5,400 bases of DNA from Pedobacter sp. (GTDB taxonomy: Bacteria > Bacteroidota > Bacteroidia > Sphingobacteriales > Sphingobacteriaceae), in contig SEDG01000189.1 of assembly GCA_004295885.1 (NCBI GenBank), positions 1 through 5,400 on the forward strand, in the 5' to 3' direction. Numbering within the stretch: the first letter of the stretch is position 1; every line of letters begins with the position of its first letter. The notes under the pieces were generated by a model. The model made no database searches. It was given only the letters and a program-made list of their open reading frames with translations, and was not told where the DNA came from. Position numbers and translations under genes: made by a program. Positions 1 through 5,400 of the stretch are shown one piece after another.

Positions 1-1548
1 CTCAACACGGAAGGGAAAGAAATTTGGAGTGGAGATTACAAAAAAATCACGACCAATAAAACAAACTCTTCGGAGTTTCAGTACTATATCCACGATAAAA
101 ATGGTGGCTACCTGTTTTTATTCGATCGAAAAACACTGGGTAAGGATCGCATTGCAGTATTAGATATAGCCAATGGCAAGGAACTTTGGAATTCAGAAAA
201 CTATCAGAACCTACTTCCCAAAGAAGCCAATGAAGATACAGAGATTGAAACCGTTAAATACCTTTCAGAGCTTGATGCTTTTTTAATTACGCAAAAAGAC
301 GCGCTAAATATGGTAGATGCTAAAACTGGTAGAAAAATTTGGGAAACCAAACGTTTTTCAGGTAGCGTTGGCAAATATCGATACGATCAGGCCACTAATG
401 CGATCATTATGTTTAACTACAAGCCTACCTTACTGGCAGCTTTATTTTCAGGTTTTAAAAATCAGTTAATCAAAATTAACGCTGCCACTGGAGAAATTTT
501 ATGGGAAACCGACTTTAGGGGTACTGTAGAAAAGGAATTGGTGACGCGTAAGGCAGTTGCTGATCTTTCCATACAAGGTAACAGGCTATACTTCTGGTTA
601 GATGGGCTTCAGGTTTATGATCTTTCCAACGGTAAAAAGCTGTGGGAAGTTACTTACGAAAATGACATGCGCAAAAGCGGAGGTGGCTTACTAGGCGGAG
701 GTGAAAAGGCCATTTATAGAACCTTAGCAGATCCCATTTTTACTGCCGACGCAGTTTACCTCGTTGTTTTCGGAAACCAAGACAAAACAAAATATGTAGA
801 AAAGCACGATATAACTTCTGGCAAGCTCATCTGGCAATCCGAAAAAATTACTGGCGCATTATCGATGCCTAACATTTACAAAGCAAAAGGCAAAATAATC
901 GTTCAGGTTGGCGGAAAGGTTCAGATCCAACAGATCAAGCGAAAACGCACCGCCAATGGAGTTGAAATAGAATACAATGTTTTTTACGACTACATTGCAC
1001 AAAAGAATGGGATCCTTGCCCTAGATGATGCAACTGGAAAAACAGCTTGGCGATCAGAAAAGTTTGATAAACGGATTACCGATATGATTGTTGATCACGA
1101 TCAAACAGTTTTTGTTGGAGATGGCGACGAGTTTTATGCCTATGACATTGAAACGGGCAAACAGCTTTTTGATGTGAAGCACAATGATGCTAAGGTTGGA
1201 AAGGCAAATGATGTAATTGATTATGGTGACAATGTAGTGGTTATATCCGAAAAAGGACTTGCCAGCTATAAAAAATCAGATGGTAAAAGAACTTACTCGA
1301 CTGAAAAGTTATCTGGTGTTGATTACTTTTATAAACTAGCAGACAATTATTTCTTGCGAGACCAAAAAAATTCTAAAAATACCATTTACGGGGTTGACTT
1401 GGAAACAGGCATCATCAAAGGTTCCGTTACCTCAAAAGGAAAAGGTGGAAGCCCACTCTATGGTGCTGGTATTGATATAACTGAAGATGGGGAGTTTATT
1501 TTTGCTTTCAAAGGAAAAAAAATAGAGAAAATTAAGGTTAATAATTAA
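1..1548 (+). CDS. PQQ-like beta-propeller repeat protein (5' end outside window)
   Basis: The frame is open from the first base to a TAA at 1546-1548, giving 515 visible residues. The first in-frame ATG (310) is internal, because blade-like repeats occur before it; the true start lies upstream. Ten copies of a blade-closing motif of the type D-x-x-[TN/S]-G-K-x-[LI]-W are visible, with the glycine at about residues 5, 59, 110, 164, 211, 274, 346, 386, 428 and 470. Examples are DIANGKELW (55-63), DLSNGKKLW (207-215) and DITSGKLIW (270-278). The last three copies lose the Trp. This is the hallmark of PQQ-like/BamB-like WD-type propellers. I see no PQQ-dehydrogenase catalytic or cytochrome c motif (no CxxCH), so a binding or scaffold role is more likely than an enzyme. 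A Gly-rich loop (SGGGLLGGG, 226-234) interrupts one blade. Any signal peptide would be in the missing N-terminus. The substrate is unknown. The family call is firm; the function is not. Confidence 0.9.
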   Translation, partial: LNTEGKEIWSGDYKKITTNKTNSSEFQYYIHDKNGGYLFLFDRKTLGKDRIAVLDIANGKELWNSENYQNLLPKEANEDTEIETVKYLSELDAFLITQKDALNMVDAKTGRKIWETKRFSGSVGKYRYDQATNAIIMFNYKPTLLAALFSGFKNQLIKINAATGEILWETDFRGTVEKELVTRKAVADLSIQGNRLYFWLDGLQVYDLSNGKKLWEVTYENDMRKSGGGLLGGGEKAIYRTLADPIFTADAVYLVVFGNQDKTKYVEKHDITSGKLIWQSEKITGALSMPNIYKAKGKIIVQVGGKVQIQQIKRKRTANGVEIEYNVFYDYIAQKNGILALDDATGKTAWRSEKFDKRITDMIVDHDQTVFVGDGDEFYAYDIETGKQLFDVKHNDAKVGKANDVIDYGDNVVVISEKGLASYKKSDGKRTYSTEKLSGVDYFYKLADNYFLRDQKNSKNTIYGVDLETGIIKGSVTSKGKGGSPLYGAGIDITEDGEFIFAFKGKKIEKIKVNN

Positions 1549-1559
1549 ATAAAAGTCCT

Positions 1560-1593
1560 AAAAAGTCGAAAAGAAATATTTTTTCGACTTTTT
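1560..1593 (+). terminator. Intrinsic terminator after the propeller gene
   Basis: A perfect 13-bp inverted repeat starts 11 nt after the stop codon: the left arm AAAAAGTCGAAAA (1560-1572) pairs with TTTTCGACTTTTT (1581-1593). A further G-U and A-U pair can shrink the loop to 4 nt. The right arm ends in a T run followed by GTTTATTTT. The core GTCGA/TCGAC is short and the rest is A-T. Because the flanking A and T runs are symmetric, it could also stop transcription coming from the opposite side, although no gene there faces it. It separates the propeller gene from the downstream two-component operon. Confidence 0.85.
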
Positions 1594-1632
1594 GTTTATT
1601 TTAGCTAACCCGCTCAACAAGTTAACTCGATG

Positions 1633-1713
1633 AATAACAAGCGCCTTCTCATTTTAAATGCAGCACAGCCCCCATCAAGGTTGTCCGTTCAGCTACATCC
1701 ATTAATAACAAGC
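1633..1713 (+). repeat. Exact 10-bp direct repeat AATAACAAGC upstream of the kinase
   Basis: AATAACAAGC occurs at 1633-1642 and again at 1704-1713, 71 bp apart start to start. The second copy ends 4 nt before the kinase ATG. Both copies lie in the only non-coding stretch before the two-component operon, so they could be regulator sites. The second copy overlaps the region where a ribosome would bind. Function is inference, and a chance repeat in A-rich DNA cannot be excluded. Confidence 0.35.
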
Positions 1714-1717
1714 TGAT

Positions 1718-3985
1718 ATGAAAAGTAAATCCATCCCGGACTTAAGATATTTAGGCTTTTTTATTTTACTGCTCTGTTCTATTGTTGCAAAATCGCAACA
1801 ACAGCCTAAGACCATTGAGCGTATCAATAAATTAATCGCAGATGCAAAGTCAACTTCATTAAAAGATACCATTGCCACAAAAAAATCCCTTCAAGAAGCT
1901 ATTACGCACTCCATTTATCTTAAAAACGATACGAGTTTAGCTAAAGCCTACGAGGTTTATGGCATCATGTATGCCAGAAGGGGTTTTAACAAAGAAGGAC
2001 TTTTTTATTTTAAAAAACAGTTGGAAGCAAGCAAGAACAGTGGTTTCGATGCTTATTTAGCGAATGCGCTAATTAATATCTCTAATGTACAATCTGAACT
2101 AGGCGACAATAAGGGCTCGATCCAAACTGCCTTACAATCTCTACGACTTTTTCAAAAGCTAAATAATAAGGCTAAGCAAGGTAATGTACTAATGAATATT
2201 GGCATTACTTACATTTCAATGGGCGATTATACCCAAGCAATGGAATACCAGTTGCAGGCCTTGGCTATCCGGGAAAAACTGAACAATAAATATGACCTCG
2301 CCTACTCGCAACATGCACTAGCAACATTGTACAGTAGGATGAAGAACAACGACAAGGCCTTAGCTTATAATCAAAAGGCGCTAAAAATATTCCAAGAGCT
2401 TAAGGAAGATGCCATTTCATCAAGCATTATCTTCAATATCGCAATCATTAAAATACGGCTAAAATCGTATTCAGAAGCCAAGGAAAGCATAGAAAGCATC
2501 ATTCCCTATTTTGAGAAATTAAACAAGGCTGAAAGCTTGCGCAAATGTTATGTGCAGCTCAGTAACATTGCCGACCTACAGGGTGATGAGAAAGAAAGTG
2601 AACAATATCTTTCACTGGCAATTCAATATTCAAAATTAAACGGGAGTGCAACTAATGATGTGGGAATCTTGATCAATAGGGCCAGGCTAAACATGCTCCA
2701 GAAAAAATATGCCGAATCAGAAAATGACTTATATCTAGCACAGGAAAAGGCATTGAAGTCTACCGATTACTTTAACATCATCAATGTCAAGCGACAATTT
2801 TTAACGTTGTATCAAGAAAGTGGAGAGGCGAGGAAGGCGCAATTGATGCTTAATGAATATGACCAGCTTAAGGATAGCGTGCTCAACGAGACCAATATAC
2901 TACAGTTAAATGAGCTTCAAACTAAATACGAGACCGAGAAGAAAGCTAACCTGATTACAATCCTAGATAGGGAAAACCACATCAAGTCTTTGCAATTGGC
3001 GAATAACAATTTAGTTTTGGGTGAAAATAAATTCCTGATCGATAAGCAACAACAGCAGCTTACCATTAACCAGCTTGAACTCCAGAACAAAAATCAGCTG
3101 GTAAGGAACCAAAAACTAGATGCGGAAAGAAAAGCCCAGGATATCAAGACACTCAAAAAACAATCGCAGATACAAAGCCTTGAAATTGTAAACAAAGAAC
3201 TTGATATCAAGAGAAGAAACTTGCTGATTTTCTTGATATTGATGGTATTTATAGCGGTCGGGATAGTTTCTGTGATGGTCTACAACCGTTATCGACTAAA
3301 GCAAAAAAACCTGTTGCAGGCAGAAATATTTAAGCAACAAGAAATTGCGGCCAGATCGCTCTTTGAAGGCGAACAACAAGAACGAATCCGTATTGCCAGA
3401 GACTTGCACGATAGTTTGGGACAAATGCTTTCGGTGGTAAAAATGAATCTTTCGACCATGAGCGATATAGAAGCCGAGCATTCCTTAACCAAAAACACCG
3501 CGGTGTTGGTAGATAAGACCATCGAAGAAGTGAGGCATATTTCACACAACTTGATTCCTGAGGAGCTCAACTTTGGTCTTTTTGGTGCGATAGAGAGCTT
3601 ATGTGATAAAATTACAGCCAGTGAAAAAACGAAGGCTAGCTTGAGCATTCCAGAAGCCTTAAAGCAATATAAATTTGAAAAACAGAATGAATTAGGAATC
3701 TATAGAATCGTGCAAGAAGTACTTCACAATATGGTGAAACACGCTGGAGCAACTGAAATTGGAATTGACGTTTCACGTAGAATGAACCGGATGATCATTC
3801 AGATCAAAGACAACGGTAAGGGATTCGACACAAACGATATCAAAAAAAGCAGCGGCCTGGGCTGGAAAAACATTGCAGCAAGGGTAAGTATGCTCAATGG
3901 CGAATTACAGGTTTCCTCAGAAATTCTTACCGGAACAGCCATAGAAATCAGTATCCCCGAATGGAACAAACAAGCAACAGCATAA
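1718..3985 (+). CDS. TPR-containing membrane sensor histidine kinase (HisKA_3 / NarX-LiaS type)
   Basis: This 755-aa hybrid sensor is expected to autophosphorylate on His and pass phosphate to the regulator encoded next. Order: N-terminal signal/anchor (hydrophobic core 11-24, possible cleavage after A-K-S at 26); about eight TPR-like helical pairs from ~75 to ~390 (starts near 75, 112, 153, 192, 231 and 271, then two weaker ones); a Q/N/K-rich coiled coil ~394-500; a single membrane span ~502-522 followed by basic NRYRLKQK; the dimerisation/H-box with H564 in ARDLHDSLGQ; then the ATPase domain with N671 and KHA (N box), DNGKGFD (698-704, G1) and GLGWKN (713-718, G2). The motif HDxxxQ (H564, D565, Q569) is that of HisKA_3 kinases that also dephosphorylate their partner. 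All key residues are present. The predicted topology puts TPRs and coiled coil in the periplasm and the kinase in the cytoplasm. The start is fixed by an in-frame TAA at 1706-1708; there is no Shine-Dalgarno. The signal is unknown; TPRs suggest protein or peptide contact. Confidence 0.93.
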   Translation: MKSKSIPDLRYLGFFILLLCSIVAKSQQQPKTIERINKLIADAKSTSLKDTIATKKSLQEAITHSIYLKNDTSLAKAYEVYGIMYARRGFNKEGLFYFKKQLEASKNSGFDAYLANALINISNVQSELGDNKGSIQTALQSLRLFQKLNNKAKQGNVLMNIGITYISMGDYTQAMEYQLQALAIREKLNNKYDLAYSQHALATLYSRMKNNDKALAYNQKALKIFQELKEDAISSSIIFNIAIIKIRLKSYSEAKESIESIIPYFEKLNKAESLRKCYVQLSNIADLQGDEKESEQYLSLAIQYSKLNGSATNDVGILINRARLNMLQKKYAESENDLYLAQEKALKSTDYFNIINVKRQFLTLYQESGEARKAQLMLNEYDQLKDSVLNETNILQLNELQTKYETEKKANLITILDRENHIKSLQLANNNLVLGENKFLIDKQQQQLTINQLELQNKNQLVRNQKLDAERKAQDIKTLKKQSQIQSLEIVNKELDIKRRNLLIFLILMVFIAVGIVSVMVYNRYRLKQKNLLQAEIFKQQEIAARSLFEGEQQERIRIARDLHDSLGQMLSVVKMNLSTMSDIEAEHSLTKNTAVLVDKTIEEVRHISHNLIPEELNFGLFGAIESLCDKITASEKTKASLSIPEALKQYKFEKQNELGIYRIVQEVLHNMVKHAGATEIGIDVSRRMNRMIIQIKDNGKGFDTNDIKKSSGLGWKNIAARVSMLNGELQVSSEILTGTAIEISIPEWNKQATA

Positions 3986-4620
3986 ACATTTTGATCGTAG
4001 ACGATCATCAAATGGTGATTGATGGTATACGGAGTATGCTTCAAGATCATACAGCCTATGTCATTGTTGACGAAGCAAATAATGGCCAGGATGCCTTCGA
4101 CATGATTGCAAATAATTCAGAAAAGTATCAATTTTTGATTACGGATATCAGTATGCCCTTATTGAGTGGAACTGAGCTCTGCAGGATGGTTAAACAACAA
4201 TACAATCATATTCAGGTACTGATCTTGTCTATGTATAATAATATTCAAGCAGTAAAGGAAGCCATTAACGCAGAAGCCGATGGCTATATTTTAAAGAATG
4301 CCGGAAAAAAAGAGTTGCTCATTGCACTGCATCGCATTACTAATAACGGCACTTATTTTTCTGAAGACATCATTCCCATCATCTACAACCAATACCAGCA
4401 CAAGCGGCAACAAGACGAACAATTGAAACAGCTTACCTCAAGGGAACAGGAGGTTTTAGCCTTAATTGCCAACGAGCTCACCAGCGAAGAAATTGGGGAA
4501 AAGTTGTTCATCAGCAAAAAAACCGTCGATCATCATAGGCAGCATCTGTTAGAAAAGTGCGGCTGCAGGAGTACGGTCGGGCTGGTAAAATATGCCATAA
4601 AAAATGGCCTAGTCAGCTGA
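3961..4620 (+). CDS. NarL/LuxR-family response regulator
   Basis: This 219-aa DNA-binding regulator is the expected phosphoacceptor of the kinase just upstream. The receiver domain spans ~8-125: acidic pair D14-D15 in LIVDDH, phosphoacceptor D62 in TDISMP, switch Ser S90 in LILSMY, and K112 in GYILKNAG. A linker of about 30 residues rich in Q and K leads to a LuxR-type helix-turn-helix at ~155-219. That domain begins with LTSREQEVL (158-166), has its recognition helix around 185-200 (SKKTVDHHRQ), and ends with VGLVKYAIKNGL, a tail common in Bacteroidota NarL-type regulators. The start ATG lies inside the kinase gene and the frames overlap by 25 nt. The next in-frame ATG would delete the first beta strand and the acidic pair, so 3961 is the only sensible start. 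The overlap implies one mRNA and probable translational coupling. Target genes cannot be told from the sequence. Confidence 0.95.
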   Translation: MEQTSNSINILIVDDHQMVIDGIRSMLQDHTAYVIVDEANNGQDAFDMIANNSEKYQFLITDISMPLLSGTELCRMVKQQYNHIQVLILSMYNNIQAVKEAINAEADGYILKNAGKKELLIALHRITNNGTYFSEDIIPIIYNQYQHKRQQDEQLKQLTSREQEVLALIANELTSEEIGEKLFISKKTVDHHRQHLLEKCGCRSTVGLVKYAIKNGLVS

Positions 4621-4728
4621 TATTTAACTGATCGTTGTTTGTTAAGTATTTTTCAACTTTCGAACCTCGCCATCTCCAACTCAGTTTCCCTAGGCTTGCC
4701 ATAGTCGTTATTCTTTTCTATCCCATTC

Positions 4729-4743
4729 CTATGCTTTGCATAG
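4729..4743. other. Small perfect hairpin CTATGC-TTT-GCATAG
   Basis: A 6-bp perfect inverted repeat with a 3-nt loop lies 108 nt after the regulator stop. No T run follows, so it is not a typical intrinsic terminator. It could be a 3'-end structure of the two-component mRNA or a dyad site for a regulator. It is seen directly, but its role is unknown and a 6-bp arm can arise by chance. Confidence 0.3.
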
Positions 4744-4790
4744 CAGCAGTATATTAACACATCGATTTAAAGAAACTATCCCAAACTACT

Positions 4791-4870
4791 ATTGGCAAAG
4801 ACCAGCAATTGACGGATAAATACCAATAGATTGGATTGGAGTTAATTATTGGCTGATTAGTTTTTATTGG
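4791..4870. repeat. Cluster of ATTGG words upstream of the cupin operon
   Basis: ATTGG occurs at 4791-4795, 4830-4834, 4835-4839, 4848-4852 and 4866-4870, and its complement CCAAT at 4823-4827, all within 80 bp. Three copies (4830, 4848, 4866) are exactly 18 bp apart. The last two are preceded by near-identical sequence (AGTTAATTATTGG and AGTTTTTATTGG), which suggests a degenerate tandem duplication. The position, about 90-170 bp before the cupin ATG, fits an operator region, but no known regulator is assigned. Confidence 0.4.
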
Positions 4871-4885
4871 TTTAAAGATTAGGGC

Positions 4886-4920
4886 ATTGCCTAAGATTTT
4901 TACAATCTACCATTCCTTTG
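4886..4920 (+). promoter_or_regulatory. Possible Bacteroidota-type promoter of the cupin-SDR operon
   Basis: The Bacteroidota sigma-factor consensus is roughly TTG, 17-23 bp, TAnnTTTG. Here ATTG (4886-4889) is followed after 23 bp by TTCCTTTG (4913-4920), which matches all but the A of the -7 box. That would start transcription near 4927, about 30 nt before the ATG. An alternative -7 box is TAAATTTA (4936-4943), with TTTG 15 bp upstream, which is too close. Both are weak matches in A+T-rich DNA. Confidence 0.25.
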
Positions 4921-4958
4921 CAATTTCCAATTTGCTAAATTTACCCAAACGATAAAAT

Positions 4959-5279
4959 ATGATAGAGATTGATACACTTCCCGTTAAAGACGTAATTCCT
5001 GGTTTCCATGGCAGGTTTGTACATACCGAGCACTCAACACTTGGTTTTTGGGAAATCGATAAAGGTTCAGTGCTCCCTGCCCATAGCCATTTGCATGAGC
5101 AAATTACAGAGGTGAGAGAAGGACAGTTTCAGCTGACCTTTAATGGAGAAACTCATATTTACACCCCTGGGATGCTTGCCGTTATTCCTCCATATGTTGA
5201 GCATAGTGGTATTGCATTAACCGATTGTAAATTACTTGATATTTTCCTTCCCGTTAGGGAAGATTACAAAGCCTTATAA
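4959..5279 (+). CDS. Single-domain cupin protein, KdgF-like
   Basis: This 106-aa protein is one cupin barrel. Cupin motif 1 runs G36-x5-H42-S-H44-L-H-E-Q48 ... EG (54-55). Motif 2 runs P70-G71 ... P77-P78 ... E81-H82. The likely metal ligands are H42, H44, Q48 and H82, with Gln where many cupins have Glu. Near the C-terminus, LLDIFLPVRED holds D94, F96 and R100, a D-x-F-x3-R pattern. From memory of the family, KdgF (which converts 4,5-unsaturated galacturonate or alginate-derived uronate to its linear keto form) uses a His/His/Gln/His site and C-terminal Asp, Phe and Arg in this arrangement. The same signature also occurs in unassigned small cupins, so the substrate is inference. No signal peptide is visible, so it is probably cytoplasmic. 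An in-frame TAA at 4953-4955 fixes the start; there is no Shine-Dalgarno. An SDR gene follows after 8 nt, so the two are surely co-transcribed. The cupin fold is certain; the KdgF role is moderately likely. Confidence 0.88.
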   Translation: MIEIDTLPVKDVIPGFHGRFVHTEHSTLGFWEIDKGSVLPAHSHLHEQITEVREGQFQLTFNGETHIYTPGMLAVIPPYVEHSGIALTDCKLLDIFLPVREDYKAL

Positions 5280-5287
5280 ACCAGCTG

Positions 5288-5400
5288 ATGAAAATAGAAC
5301 TGAAAGATAAAAATGCCTTAGTTGGGGCAAGTTCACAAGGCATCGGCCTTGCCATTGCAACCGAACTGGCGCAATGTGGTGCAAATGTTACCTTAATGGC
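5288..5400 (+). CDS. Short-chain dehydrogenase/reductase (SDR), N-terminal part only
   Basis: The frame starts at ATG 5288 and is open to the window end, giving 37 complete codons. It begins MKIELKDKNALVGASSQGIG: a first beta strand (NALV) followed by the dinucleotide-binding glycine motif G13-A-S-S-Q-G18-I-G20. It continues into helix and second strand with ELAQCGANVTLM, the usual start of a classical FabG-like SDR that uses NAD(P)H. The common Thr of TGxxxGIG is replaced by Val (V12-G13), a variant seen in some Bacteroidota SDRs. The catalytic Ser-Tyr-Lys lies beyond the window, so activity and cofactor cannot be judged. It sits 8 nt after the cupin stop in the same operon. If the cupin is KdgF-like, this enzyme could reduce the resulting keto-uronate, but other pathways are equally possible. 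Confidence 0.85.
   Translation, partial: MKIELKDKNALVGASSQGIGLAIATELAQCGANVTLM

Larger units (their letters stand above)
4621..4958. other. 338-bp intergenic region, no gene
   Basis: No frame longer than about 30 codons exists here on either strand, and no coding signal is seen. It holds a weak hairpin candidate just after the regulator gene (TTAAC at 4625-4629 could pair with GTTAA about 12 nt later, followed by a T run). It also holds a perfect small hairpin at 4729-4743, a cluster of ATTGG words at 4791-4870, and promoter-like elements close to the cupin gene. It most likely contains the end of the two-component transcript and the promoter of the cupin-SDR operon. I recognise no tRNA, riboswitch or insertion-sequence end. 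Confidence 0.7.

Noticed and set aside
1590..1610. Promoter-like TATTTTAG after the propeller terminator
   Set aside because: It matches TAnnTTTG imperfectly, has no convincing upstream TTG element at proper spacing, and sits in the terminator's own T-rich tail.
1718..1780. Possible lipoprotein signal at Cys20 of the kinase (LLLC)
   Set aside because: The residue before Cys is Leu, not the small Gly/Ala/Ser of a lipobox. An ordinary signal peptide (A-K-S) or uncleaved anchor fits better.
3289..3648. 119-codon reverse-strand frame and shorter reverse frames within the kinase H-box region
   Set aside because: They lie fully antisense to a well-supported histidine kinase domain, and their translations are Ser/Cys/Phe-rich with no recognisable motif. 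They are frame shadows.
3799..4050. 83-codon reverse-strand frame across the kinase-regulator junction
   Set aside because: It is antisense to the ATPase G boxes and the regulator N-terminus, both with firm domain evidence, and it shows no domain of its own.
4623..4655. Terminator candidate directly after the regulator gene
   Set aside because: The stem is only about 5 bp of mostly A-T pairs with a 12-nt loop. The following T run is suggestive, but the stem is too weak to call.
4613..4702. Reverse-strand 29-codon frame after the regulator gene
   Set aside because: It is short, has no recognisable product, and overlaps the end of the regulator gene; its length is expected by chance.

Overview
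The window looks like an ordinary chromosomal stretch from a Bacteroidota bacterium, most likely a Sphingobacteriaceae/Pedobacter-type organism. This is inferred from three things: the A+T-rich sequence, the absence of Shine-Dalgarno motifs before every start that can be judged, and protein styles typical of that group (a TPR-sensor histidine kinase paired with a NarL-type regulator, and a non-enzymatic PQQ-like propeller). Every gene I can support is on the + strand.

Layout: (1) 1-1548 is the 3' part of a PQQ-like beta-propeller protein whose start lies outside the window. It is closed by a strong perfect hairpin at 1560-1593. (2) 1549-1717 is a short intergenic region with an exact 10-bp direct repeat and a possible 28-codon leader frame. 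(3) 1718-4620 is a two-gene two-component operon. It encodes a 755-aa membrane histidine kinase with a signal peptide, about eight TPRs, a long coiled coil, one membrane span and HisKA_3/HATPase domains. Its stop overlaps by 25 nt the start of a 219-aa NarL/LuxR-type response regulator. (4) 4621-4958 is a 338-bp gap without a gene. It holds a small hairpin, a cluster of ATTGG words and weak promoter-like elements. (5) 4959-5279 is a small single-domain cupin, followed 8 nt later by the first 37 codons of a short-chain dehydrogenase (SDR) that runs off the window.

How they may work together: the kinase and regulator are almost certainly partners, because they overlap, belong to matched families and keep all key residues. 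Their signal and target genes cannot be read from the sequence. The cupin carries a His-His-Gln-His metal set and a C-terminal D-x-F-x3-R signature reminiscent of KdgF (unsaturated uronate linearisation). An SDR next to it would fit reduction of the product, but this is inference from a partial operon.

I see no CRISPR, transposon, phage, tRNA or rRNA, and no strong evidence for a novel system. The items most worth a second look are the cupin-SDR pair, the ATTGG cluster and the repeat/leader region before the two-component operon.
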